From contig DKSD01000034.1 in NCBI GenBank assembly GCA_002473165.1, positions 1 through 15,457 on the forward strand: a stretch of DNA of 15,457 bases, read 5' to 3'. Origin of the DNA: Succinatimonas sp. UBA7265 (lineage in GTDB: Bacteria; Pseudomonadota; Gammaproteobacteria; Enterobacterales; Succinivibrionaceae). The notes below the pieces were generated by a model that did no database searches, was not told where the DNA came from, and was given only the letters and a program-made list of their open reading frames with translations. Below, piece by piece: positions 7,366 to 14,266 of the stretch (the first letter of the stretch is position 1; each line of letters opens with the position of its first letter). Made by a program: the position numbers and the translations under genes.

Positions 7366-8769
7366 TTACATGAACATGCTCAGCACCAGCACTTCCACGC
7401 CGCCGATGAACCACGCGATGGTCGTAGGCACTGACCAGACCTTGATCTGCTCGGAAGGCTTGGAGACGCCCAGCAGGCGGTTGACAACCCAGAAGAACGA
7501 GTCGTTCCAGTAGCTGAAGAACAGCGAGCCGGCGCAGCAGGCGATGGCGCCCAGCATCATGCTTTCGTTGCCCGCGGCAAGGATCGGGGCGCAGATGCCG
7601 GCGGCGGTGATCATGGCCACCGTGCCGGAACCCTGGATAAAGCGCACCAAAGTCGCGATCACGAAAGGCAGGATGATGAGCGGGACCGAAGCGGCCGCCA
7701 GGCCCTGGGCGATATAGGAGCCGAGGCCGGAGTCTTTGATGATCTGGCCTAAAGCGCCGCCGCCGCCGGTCACCAGCAGGATAATGCCGGCCTGGGCCAT
7801 GCCCTTCTCCATTTCCTTGAGCACCGTGTCGCGGTCAAGGTTGCGGGTCAGGGTGAAGATCGCCAGCAGCAGGCCTAAGCCCACAGCGATGATCGGCTGG
7901 CCTAAGAAGATCAGCACGCTGAAGAAGCCGTCCTTAAGGCCTAGCGCTGAGAGGACCGTGTTCATCAGGATGAGCAGGATCGGCAGCACCAGCGGGGCAA
8001 ACGACACGAAAACGCCCGGCAGTTTGGAAAGATCGGCGTTGACTATAGCGTCAGGATCGTAATCGCTGTCGCTGATCTTTACGAGATCGCCGTTGCCAGA
8101 CGGGATCACCTCAAAGTGCGCCCTCACATAGGTCTTGGCATAGATCACCACGCCAATGGCCATCGGGATGCAGAGCACCAGGTTGATGAGGATGAAGTTG
8201 CCCACATCGATGTTAAAGATGCCGGCCACGCCCAGAGGGCCCGGGGTAGGCGGAACCATGGAGTGGGTGATCACCAGGCCGCCGGCGAGAGCCACGCCCA
8301 GGCCGATCACGGATTTCTTGACGACACGCGAGATGGCTTTGGCGATCGGCGAGAGGATCACGAAGCCGGAGTCGCAGAAGATCGGGATGGACACGAAGAA
8401 GCCGGTTATGGCCATCGCCTCTTCCTCGCGGCGCTTGCCAAAGAGCCTTAAGAACGCGTACGCCATGCGCTTGGCCGCGCCGCTGATCTCGAAGACCTGG
8501 CCTAAGATCACGCCGAAGCCGATGATGATGCCGATGCTCGACAGCGTTCCGCCGAACCCCTTGGTGATGGAATTGATGACGCCCAGCTGGCCGCCGTCAG
8601 GGAATTTGACGGTGTTAAGCGGCATGCCTCCGACCACGCCGATGATCACCGTCGCAATAATCAATGCGATGAACGAGTGGATTTTGGTCTTCAAGACCAA
8701 GAAGATCAGCACTGCCAGGCCGATTATCAGACCCAACAGCATGCGATCGCCGCTAAGACCTTCCAGCAT
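7366..8769 (-). CDS. GntP-family permease (probable threonate/sugar-acid importer)
   Basis: A 467-residue, strongly hydrophobic inner-membrane protein of the gluconate:H+ symporter (GntP) family. At least ten membrane segments are visible from the MLLGLIIGLAVLIFLVL helix onward. Family-typical stretches include GFFVSIPIFCDSGFVIL near residue 130, THSMVPPTPGPL near 175, and GSGTVAMITAAGI in the last third. Length is normal. The start has AGAGGAG six bases upstream. It is the last gene of the operon, 52 bases after pdxA2 and just before the terminator. GntP transporters accompany DUF1537 kinases in several acid-sugar operons (ygbN in E. coli). The substrate is inferred as D-threonate or a related four-carbon acid from the adjacent enzymes, not from the permease itself. 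Confidence 0.92.
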   Translation of the reverse strand: MLEGLSGDRMLLGLIIGLAVLIFLVLKTKIHSFIALIIATVIIGVVGGMPLNTVKFPDGGQLGVINSITKGFGGTLSSIGIIIGFGVILGQVFEISGAAKRMAYAFLRLFGKRREEEAMAITGFFVSIPIFCDSGFVILSPIAKAISRVVKKSVIGLGVALAGGLVITHSMVPPTPGPLGVAGIFNIDVGNFILINLVLCIPMAIGVVIYAKTYVRAHFEVIPSGNGDLVKISDSDYDPDAIVNADLSKLPGVFVSFAPLVLPILLILMNTVLSALGLKDGFFSVLIFLGQPIIAVGLGLLLAIFTLTRNLDRDTVLKEMEKGMAQAGIILLVTGGGGALGQIIKDSGLGSYIAQGLAAASVPLIILPFVIATLVRFIQGSGTVAMITAAGICAPILAAGNESMMLGAIACCAGSLFFSYWNDSFFWVVNRLLGVSKPSEQIKVWSVPTTIAWFIGGVEVLVLSMFM

Positions 8770-8821
8770 TGTTTGCTCCTCTGTCTGTTAAAGACATGTT
8801 GTAATAAAACTTTTTATAAAA

Positions 8822-9820
8822 TCAGCTGTTAAACGCCGGGGCATACTGCGCCGCCAGGCGCACGGCCTCGGCCATGCTCACGGCTGAGGCGATGCCCTTG
8901 CCCGCGATGTCAAAAGCCGTGCCGTGATCGACTGAGGTCCTCAGGATCGGCATGCCGTTTGTCACGGAGATCGTACGTTCAAAATCCAGCGTCTTCGTGG
9001 CGATGTGCCCCTGATCGTGGTAGAGCGAGAGCACGCTGTTGTACTTGCCGATATAGGCCTGGTGGAACACCGAGTCCGCCGGCACCGGGCCTGCGACATT
9101 GAAGCCTTCGTCCTGAAGCTCTTTGACCGCCGGGGCGATGACGTTCACCTCGTCCCAGCCAAAGAGCCCGTGCTCGCCTGAATGCGGGTTGAGCCCGGCG
9201 ACCGCCATGGTGCCCTCCGTCACGCCGAGTTTCTTTAACGCCTCGGTGCAGCGGCGCACGTAATCCTTGATGCGGTCTTTCTTGATCATGCCGAGCATCT
9301 CCAAAAGCGAGACGTGGCGAGTGAGGAAGAACACCCTCAGCCCCTTGCACTCAAACATGGTCAAAGGATCCGGAGTGTTCGTGAGCGCCCCGAAGATCTC
9401 GGTATGCCCGATGTAGGGGATGCCGCCGGCCCTCAAAGATTCTTTGTTGATAGGCGTTGTCGCCACCGCCGCCACCTCGTGCGCGTTGGCAAGTTCTATG
9501 GCTTTGGCGATGTAAGCGTAGGCGGCCTTGCCGCACATGCCGTTTACCTTGCCGTACGCAAAATGCGCGAGATCGACATTCTCCATGTCGATGATGTCCA
9601 TGATCCCGGGTTTTCTCACGCATTCTTTAGGGCTCTTGATGCAGTTGAGCTTTACCGGAACCTTGGTGATCTCTATGGCCTTTTGCATGATGCGGGCATC
9701 GCCCGTCACCACGACATCGGCGACATCCATGGCCTCAGGCTCAACCAGGGTGCGGGCGACGATCTCAGGACCGATGCCCGCCGGATCGCCCATGGTTACG
9801 GCAATGAGCGGTTTGTTCAT
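8822..9820 (-). CDS. pdxA2: 4-phospho-D-threonate 3-dehydrogenase (PdxA2)
   Basis: A 332-residue PdxA-family NAD-dependent dehydrogenase. PdxA itself oxidises 4-phosphohydroxy-L-threonine in vitamin B6 synthesis. The PdxA2 branch paired with a DUF1537 kinase oxidises 4-phospho-D-threonate, with decarboxylation to dihydroxyacetone phosphate. Motifs seen: GDPAGIGPE (11-19), TTPINKESL (121-129), GHTEIF (138-143), and three probable metal-ligand histidines in TRH (H169), NPHSG (H213) and YHDQGH (H268), followed by RTSVDHGTAFDIAG (294-307). These agree closely with E. coli PdxA positions 166, 211 and 266. Linkage to dtnK, 37 bases upstream, and to a sugar-acid permease, rather than to rsmA or surA, argues for the catabolic role. 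AGGAG sits 8 bases before the ATG. Confidence 0.9.
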   Translation of the reverse strand: MNKPLIAVTMGDPAGIGPEIVARTLVEPEAMDVADVVVTGDARIMQKAIEITKVPVKLNCIKSPKECVRKPGIMDIIDMENVDLAHFAYGKVNGMCGKAAYAYIAKAIELANAHEVAAVATTPINKESLRAGGIPYIGHTEIFGALTNTPDPLTMFECKGLRVFFLTRHVSLLEMLGMIKKDRIKDYVRRCTEALKKLGVTEGTMAVAGLNPHSGEHGLFGWDEVNVIAPAVKELQDEGFNVAGPVPADSVFHQAYIGKYNSVLSLYHDQGHIATKTLDFERTISVTNGMPILRTSVDHGTAFDIAGKGIASAVSMAEAVRLAAQYAPAFNS

Positions 9821-9857
9821 CTGTTTTTCTCCTTTTTCTTTGCGTTAAAGCGCCGTC

Positions 9858-11162
9858 TTACACGGAGAGGCGTTTTTTCAGATAGTTGACGCACTCGTTG
9901 AGCGCCTCGGGGCCGCCCTGCGATCCGCCTTTGGTCACGATGTGCACGCCGTCAAGTTCGCCGCCGGCGATCGTGCCGTACGCGGCAAGGGGCAGCACCT
10001 CGTCCTCAAGCCTGATCCCCTGGGCTTTGACGCGCGAGCACACGGCTACCGTGATGTCGCCGCCGCAGCAGTACAGAGCGCGGTAGGATTTTTCTTTCTC
10101 AAAGATCCTGGCGGCGATCTCGGCAAAAGAGGCGTTGATCACATGCGAGAGTTCATCCAGGCTCTTGCCGCTCTTTTGCATGTAAGGCTTAAAGTCGATG
10201 CGCAGCTCCGGCTTAAGCCCGTCGCCGATCACGGTAGATACCGGGAATTTGTCATGCCTTGAGATGATCGACTGCGCAACTCTGGCGATCTCGCTCTCGC
10301 GGCGGGCCTCGGATTCGAGGAATTCGCGGGTGCGCACGGTCTCATCGACGGTGCGCTGGGTCAGGCGCAGATGATCGACCTGGGCGGCGGTCAGCGGATG
10401 CACCGAGCCTACCACCACGAGGATGCGCGAGGTTCCGCCGCCGCGCGAAGGCGTGGCCGCTTTGCGGGCCAGCGCCCCGGTGAACGCTCCGGAATCCACC
10501 GCCAGGCATTTAATGCCTGAGGTGATCACCGCATCGGCTATCAGATCGAGGTCTTCCTGGGTGACCGCGTCTACGGTGATGATGCGATCGCCGCCGGCCA
10601 CCCTGCCCTTGATGATCTCCGCCAGCGCGTGCTTGCCGTGCATCAGATCGTCAGCGTAAATGCCGCTGATGTTCTTGCGAGTCTGGCCTGAGAGCACGGT
10701 GCGCACTTTTGAAACCTTTACCGGGCATTTGGGATCGATGGCGATGTCGGTCTTGTTCAGCAGCACGCCGTTGACCATCAGGTAGCCGCCGACAACCGTG
10801 CGCCCCGAGGAGGGGAACGAAGGGACGACGATCGCCGTCCAGTCATCGCCCAGCGCGTCGAGCATAGCGTCGGTCTCCGCCCCGATATTGCCGCGCAGCG
10901 TCGAGTCTATGCGCTTGGAGTAGACCTTGACCTCAGGCGACATCAAGGCCTTGCAGGCCTCGTAAACCCTGCGGTAGGCCTCTTTTTCCGGCACGGCGCG
11001 GGAATCGGTAGGGTAGATGACGCAGTCGCAGTCAGGCAGCCGGTCTTTTTTGAGGCTTTCGAAATTAAGCACGCTCACGCAGTTGAAACTGCTCTGGCGC
11101 AGCTGCACGCCGGTCGCGTTTCCTCCCGTGAGATCGTCGGCTATCACCACCACCTGCGGCAT
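9858..11162 (-). CDS. dtnK: DUF1537 four-carbon acid-sugar kinase, probable D-threonate kinase
   Basis: A 434-residue member of the DUF1537 (SBD_N plus NBD_C) kinase family, which phosphorylates four-carbon acid sugars such as D-threonate, L-threonate or D-erythronate at the 4-position using ATP. The N-terminal substrate domain shows VVIADDLTGGNATGVQ (5-20) and KRIDSTLRGNIGAE (83-96). A hinge strand RILVVVGSVHPLT lies at 246-258. The nucleotide-binding C-terminal domain has CCGGDITVAV (365-374) and VTKGGSQGGPEAL (409-421). Being first in an operon with a PdxA2 and a GntP-type transporter, and lacking an aldolase or isomerase partner, it fits D-threonate kinase rather than the L-threonate or erythronate enzymes. 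Sequence alone does not fix stereochemistry. The start has a strong AGGAGGAG ribosome-binding site. Confidence 0.88.
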   Translation of the reverse strand: MPQVVVIADDLTGGNATGVQLRQSSFNCVSVLNFESLKKDRLPDCDCVIYPTDSRAVPEKEAYRRVYEACKALMSPEVKVYSKRIDSTLRGNIGAETDAMLDALGDDWTAIVVPSFPSSGRTVVGGYLMVNGVLLNKTDIAIDPKCPVKVSKVRTVLSGQTRKNISGIYADDLMHGKHALAEIIKGRVAGGDRIITVDAVTQEDLDLIADAVITSGIKCLAVDSGAFTGALARKAATPSRGGGTSRILVVVGSVHPLTAAQVDHLRLTQRTVDETVRTREFLESEARRESEIARVAQSIISRHDKFPVSTVIGDGLKPELRIDFKPYMQKSGKSLDELSHVINASFAEIAARIFEKEKSYRALYCCGGDITVAVCSRVKAQGIRLEDEVLPLAAYGTIAGGELDGVHIVTKGGSQGGPEALNECVNYLKKRLSV

Positions 11163-11179
11163 GTCTGCTCCTCCTTTTT

Positions 11180-11200
11180 CTGAAAATGACTGTTTTCAGT
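11180..11200. promoter_or_regulatory. Proximal operator-like dyad at the dtnK promoter
   Basis: AATGACTGTTTTCAGT (11185-11200) matches a second site at 11306-11321 in 15 of 16 bases and contains the dyad ACTG-TTTT-CAGT. A wider dyad, CTGAAAA (11180-11186) with TTTTCAG (11193-11199), overlaps it. It covers the -10 box and predicted start of transcription, where a repressor would block initiation. The DeoR protein at 6544 is the obvious candidate. Confidence 0.55.
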
Positions 11201-11225
11201 ATAGGCAGTCCAAAGGCATAATCAA
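11198..11225 (-). promoter_or_regulatory. Probable promoter of the dtnK-pdxA2-permease operon
   Basis: On the minus strand, TTGATT (11220-11225) and TATACT (11198-11203) are separated by 16 bases, giving a plausible -35/-10 pair. Transcription would start near 11190, about 30 bases before the dtnK ATG. The -10 box overlaps the proximal operator-like dyad. Confidence 0.55.
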
Positions 11226-11305
11226 GTTTTTCTCTTTATTTAACAAATATAATCCAATTTACAAACGCTCATTTCACTGACTGATATGACCGTTAGCTGG
11301 TATGT

Positions 11306-11323
11306 AATGACTGATTTCAGTCA
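11306..11323. promoter_or_regulatory. Distal operator-like dyad upstream of dtnK
   Basis: TGACTGATTTCAGTCA (11308-11323) is a nearly perfect 16-base palindrome (7-base arms). Its 16-base overlap with the proximal site differs by one base, and the two are 121 bp apart. A partial third copy, TGACTGAT, lies at 11278-11285. Paired sites bracketing the promoter suggest repression by looping, which is inference. Confidence 0.55.
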
Positions 11324-11434
11324 AAAATAATTAAAACGGTTGCATTGCCGCCGCCGCAATGACGGCATGAGATTTCCGCAGGAATTTGCGCTGAATTTTA
11401 ATGACGGCGCGGCTGACCGCCGGATGATTTGCGG

Positions 11435-11450
11435 CGTGAGTGAACTCACA
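11435..11450. promoter_or_regulatory. CRP-like binding site
   Basis: CGTGAGTGAACTCACA matches the CRP consensus TGTGA-N6-TCACA in nine of ten conserved positions and contains a perfect 14-base dyad (GTGAGT-GA-ACTCAC, 11436-11449). It lies between the dtnK operon and purT, about 250 bp upstream of the predicted dtnK transcription start. Catabolite control of the threonate operon is plausible but the distance is long. Confidence 0.4.
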
Positions 11451-11511
11451 CAATTAAAATTTTTGAAAATTCCGCCTTTGAGCACGTTTAAAGCGGCTCA
11501 GGGGGCAAGCG

Positions 11512-11527
11512 CCACAAACGTTTTGGA
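11512..11527. promoter_or_regulatory. PurR-like operator upstream of purT
   Basis: CCACAAACGTTTTGGA contains the full core CAAACGTTTT of the gammaproteobacterial PurR box (consensus ACGCAAACGTTTTCGT), matching 12 of 16 bases. It lies about 90 bases before the purT ATG and would place purT under purine repression, which fits the gene's function. Confidence 0.5.
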
Positions 11528-11613
11528 AAACCGCATCCGCAAGTCGAATTTTCCATGCACATGAACTAAAATTGACATGTTTCGTTTATGCAGCTGCGAG
11601 GACAGTTTTTTAA

Positions 11614-12825
11614 ATGACACAGTCACTTGAAATCATCAACGACTATCAGGGCAAAAACACCACCGCGTTATTGTTAGGCTCAGGCGAGCTGGGCAAGGAA
11701 GTGGCCATAGAGCTGTTGCGCTACGGCATCACCGTGGTGGCCTGCGACCGCTACGACAACGCGCCTGCCATGCAGGTTGCCCAAAAGAAAGCTGTCATCA
11801 ACATGCGCGACGAAAAGGCGCTGCGCGAGCTCATAGAACAGGTCAAGCCTGATTACATCATCCCCGAGATCGAGGCCATCGCCACCCAGACGCTCGTCGA
11901 TCTCGAAAAAGAGGGCTATCACGTCGTCCCCAGCGCCAACGCCGCCAACATCACCATGAACCGCGAGGCCATCAGGACGCTTGCCGCCGAGACGCTGCAG
12001 CTGCCGACCTCCCCTTATTTCTTCGCGTCATCGTTAGACGAGATCCGCAGCAACATCTCCTCCGTGGGCTTCCCCTGCGTCATGAAGCCGGTCATGAGCT
12101 CCTCAGGCAAGGGCCAGAGCGTGCTTAAGAGCGAGGATGACATCGAGAATTCCTGGAACGAGGCCTGCACCCACGGCCGCGGCGGCATGACCCGCGTCAT
12201 CGTCGAAAGCTTTGTGCGCTTTGACCGCGAGATCACGCTGCTTACCGTAAGCGCCGTCGACGGCATCCATTTCTGCAAGCCCATAGGCCACCATCAGGTG
12301 CACGGCGACTATCACGAAAGCTGGCAGCCTGAGGATCTCTCAGAGGAAGTATTGCTCCAGTGCAAGCGCATGGCCTCGGCCGTCGTCACCTCTTTAGGCG
12401 GTTTTGGCATCTTCGGCGTCGAGTTCTTTATCTGCGGCGACAAGGCGATCTTCTCCGAGCTCTCCCCGCGCCCGCATGACACCGGCATGGTGACCATGAT
12501 CTCCCAGGATCTCTCAGAGTTCGCCCTCCATGTCCGCGCCCTTTTAGGCCTGCCCATAGGCGAAATCACCTTTATCGGCCCTTCCGCCTCCGCCGCCGTA
12601 AACGTCGAGGGCGCAGGCAATCACCTGACTTATTCGAATATCGGCCAGGCGCTCTCCGACGCGCCGCGCTCGCAGGTGAGGATCTTCGGCAAGCCCGATC
12701 TCAACGGCGAGCGCCGCATGGGCGTGTGCCTGGCGCGCGCGGCCACGGTCTCCGAGGCTTTGGATCAGGCCAAAAAGATGCGCGAGGATCTCAAAGTCAC
12801 AGTCGCAAAACACGAGGGCGCATAA
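11614..12825 (+). CDS. purT: Formate-dependent phosphoribosylglycinamide formyltransferase (GAR transformylase 2)
   Basis: A 403-residue ATP-grasp enzyme, close to the 392 residues of E. coli PurT. It uses formate and ATP to formylate glycinamide ribonucleotide in the third step of purine synthesis, in the cytoplasm. Seen directly: LLGSGELGKE (20-29) for substrate binding, DRYDNAPAMQVA, PEIEAIAT, PVMSSSGKGQS of the ATP-grasp P-loop, FDREITLLTVSAVDG, and FSELSPRPHDTGMVT with metal-binding acidic residues. Formate-dependent synthesis suits an anaerobe producing formate. The N-terminus is about ten residues longer than in E. coli. A GAGGA lies roughly a dozen bases before the ATG, which is rather far. 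A PurR-like box precedes the gene. The stop codon is directly followed by the ATG of the DUF4250 gene, so the two are in one operon. Confidence 0.97.
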   Translation: MTQSLEIINDYQGKNTTALLLGSGELGKEVAIELLRYGITVVACDRYDNAPAMQVAQKKAVINMRDEKALRELIEQVKPDYIIPEIEAIATQTLVDLEKEGYHVVPSANAANITMNREAIRTLAAETLQLPTSPYFFASSLDEIRSNISSVGFPCVMKPVMSSSGKGQSVLKSEDDIENSWNEACTHGRGGMTRVIVESFVRFDREITLLTVSAVDGIHFCKPIGHHQVHGDYHESWQPEDLSEEVLLQCKRMASAVVTSLGGFGIFGVEFFICGDKAIFSELSPRPHDTGMVTMISQDLSEFALHVRALLGLPIGEITFIGPSASAAVNVEGAGNHLTYSNIGQALSDAPRSQVRIFGKPDLNGERRMGVCLARAATVSEALDQAKKMREDLKVTVAKHEGA

Positions 12826-13023
12826 ATGGCCATGATCCCGCTCACCCGCTTTAAGACCATGGACATCTACATCCTGGTCTCGGCGGTCAACATGCAGCTG
12901 CGCGACGAATACTCCTCGCTTGAGGATCTGTGCTCGGCGCAGGAAATCCCCGCAGACGAGCTGCGCGCGCGCCTTGAAAAAGGCGGCTTTAAGTACGATC
13001 CCGGCACCAGGCAGTTTAAGTAG
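12826..13023 (+). CDS. DUF4250 family small protein
   Basis: A 65-residue protein of the uncharacterised DUF4250 family. The recognisable core is MDIYILVSAVNMQLRDEYSS (12-31), followed by a helical stretch and the end GGFKYDPGTRQFK. The pattern of a short helical domain with a helix-turn-helix-like spacing (LEDLCSAQEIPADELRARLEK) hints at DNA or protein binding, but no function is known. It begins directly after the purT stop (TAA then ATG) and its TAG shares one base with the GTG of the next gene. Tight coupling on both sides suggests that all three are translated from one message. Confidence 0.88.
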   Translation: MAMIPLTRFKTMDIYILVSAVNMQLRDEYSSLEDLCSAQEIPADELRARLEKGGFKYDPGTRQFK

Positions 13024-14213
13024 TGGACCCCAACAAAGCGCGCGAATACATCATCGGCCTGCCGCTGCTGGTCTCAGTACGCCCCGAGCTCAGGCTCGGG
13101 GGGCTGGTCTTCAGACGCACGGACGCGAATTTCAAGCCTGCAAGCGACGTTTGCATCTACTGGTGCCGCCTGCCTGAACGGGTGCTCCCCTCCCCAAGCT
13201 ATCTCTTTGCCCAAAGGATCGATCCCCACAGCCTGATGCTCGCCCAAAGCGAGGCTGAATTCCTGCGCAAATGCCGTGTGCAGTTCCCCGAGCGCACGCT
13301 CATCACCTGGAGCCCTGAACCGCTCGCGGCTTTCAGCGCCGCCGCCGCGCGCTGCTTCCAGCGCGATGACGTGCTCTCAAAGCTTGACGGGCTCACCTCG
13401 CTGCGCACGGCGCTGTGGAACGAGCATTTTTTAGGCGGCGGTGATAAGGCCCCCGTCCCCGCGCTCGAGCGCTGCGCCATGCTCTATGGCTTTAAAGCCC
13501 AGGAGAAACTGTCGCTTAAAACGCGCGTCGAGATGCTCGTGTACCTGTGCCGCACGCTGCGCGAGCGCAACGAAAGGCTTTTTGACTATATGGCAGGGCC
13601 TGAATCCGGCAGGCGCGCGCTGTTGCAGGAATGCTTTTCCAAAGGCTCGCTTGCAGCCTGTGTGACCGCGGACGGCAAATACGGCCTGGCCCGGCCGTTT
13701 TTAGTCCAGGACGGGATCTTCTCTTTGGCGCTGTACGCAGGAGGGGAGATCACCTGGCTGCGCCATGACGTGCGCGATCTGACCATGATCGCCCCGCGCG
13801 GGGTCTTTACGCCCGAGCGCGTGCAAAAACTTGGTTATGACATCAGCGCCGCCGAGGCGGCGCTTGCCGCCGTCAGGCCGCCTGAGGCTGCGCCGCAGCA
13901 GCAGAGCCCCTTGAGCAGTGCCGATCGCGCTTTCATCTCCCGCTGCCGCTCGCGCAACAGCGTCGCGGAGATCGATCCTAACTGCTCCCAGGCGCTCAAA
14001 GGGCGCTATTTCATCTATCTGGGCGACTGCGAGCGCGATCGGCTCAACCAGGCGCAGTTAAAGCGCTACCAGGATCTGACGCTGCGCGATCTGCGCTACT
14101 GCGCCTCAGCCTACGCTGAAGAAACGGCGCGGCTCGTCAACCGGGTGCGCGAGGACAGCGAAGAGGACGGCAACCTCATCGCGCTCATCCGCCAGTACCC
14201 CGCCGATCTCTGA
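13023..14213 (+). CDS. Exonuclease I (SbcB)-like protein lacking the catalytic residues
   Basis: A 396-residue protein that I align by eye along its whole length with E. coli exonuclease I (475 residues). Residues 26-66 (LGGLVFRRTDANF, then YWCRLPERVLPSPSYL) resemble the region after the first nuclease motif (FAAIRTDSEF, then YCKPADDYLPQP). RLFDYM (185-190) matches RLFDYL, where the nuclease domain ends. TPERVQKLGYDISAAEAAL (263-281) matches RPEDADRLGINRQHCLDNL of the SH3-like region. LSSADRAFI and GRYFIYLGDCERDRLNQAQL (297-346) match FSDADRAAM and the YRARNFPGTL region of the SSB-binding C-terminal domain. The motif with the metal-binding D and E (HDYETFG) is missing, as are the RFDDEM and NAHDAMAD motifs, so activity is unlikely. 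The GTG start overlaps the DUF4250 stop; a TAA just upstream in frame rules out a longer N-terminus. If the homology is wrong, it is an unknown protein. Confidence 0.65.
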   Translation: MDPNKAREYIIGLPLLVSVRPELRLGGLVFRRTDANFKPASDVCIYWCRLPERVLPSPSYLFAQRIDPHSLMLAQSEAEFLRKCRVQFPERTLITWSPEPLAAFSAAAARCFQRDDVLSKLDGLTSLRTALWNEHFLGGGDKAPVPALERCAMLYGFKAQEKLSLKTRVEMLVYLCRTLRERNERLFDYMAGPESGRRALLQECFSKGSLAACVTADGKYGLARPFLVQDGIFSLALYAGGEITWLRHDVRDLTMIAPRGVFTPERVQKLGYDISAAEAALAAVRPPEAAPQQQSPLSSADRAFISRCRSRNSVAEIDPNCSQALKGRYFIYLGDCERDRLNQAQLKRYQDLTLRDLRYCASAYAEETARLVNRVREDSEEDGNLIALIRQYPADL

Positions 14214-14217
14214 AAGC

Positions 14218-14249
14218 AAGAGGGCGCGGCTAAAAAGCCGCGCCCTCTT
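14218..14249. terminator. Bidirectional terminator between the purT operon and the chvE-like gene
   Basis: AGAGGGCGCGGCT (14219-14231) and AGCCGCGCCCTCT (14236-14248) form a perfect 13-bp GC-rich stem around an AAAA loop, extended by one A-T pair. It begins five bases after the exonuclease I-like stop and ends 18 bases before the converging gene's stop. The T run is short on both strands, but stem strength and position make termination likely. Confidence 0.85.
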
Positions 14250-14266
14250 TGCATCCGCAACTGCGT

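Larger units (their letters stand above)
11324..11613. other. Right half of the 451-bp intergenic region before purT
   Basis: No convincing gene is present; a 74-codon frame at 11340-11564 shows no family character and no ribosome-binding site. The stretch holds a CRP-like dyad (11435-11450), a PurR-like box (11512-11527), a -10-like TAAAAT (11567-11572) and AT-rich DNA next to purT. A perfect TTGACA (11572-11577) has no suitable -10 partner downstream. Confidence 0.6.

Noticed and set aside
8156..8791. 211-codon open frame opposite the GntP-family gene
   Set aside because: It lies antisense to a clear permease gene and has low-complexity, Met/Pro/Thr-rich content from reading membrane-protein codons backwards; no family features.
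11340..11564. Possible 74-residue gene between dtnK and purT
   Set aside because: It has no ribosome-binding site and no family likeness, and it overlaps the CRP-like and PurR-like boxes; treated as intergenic.
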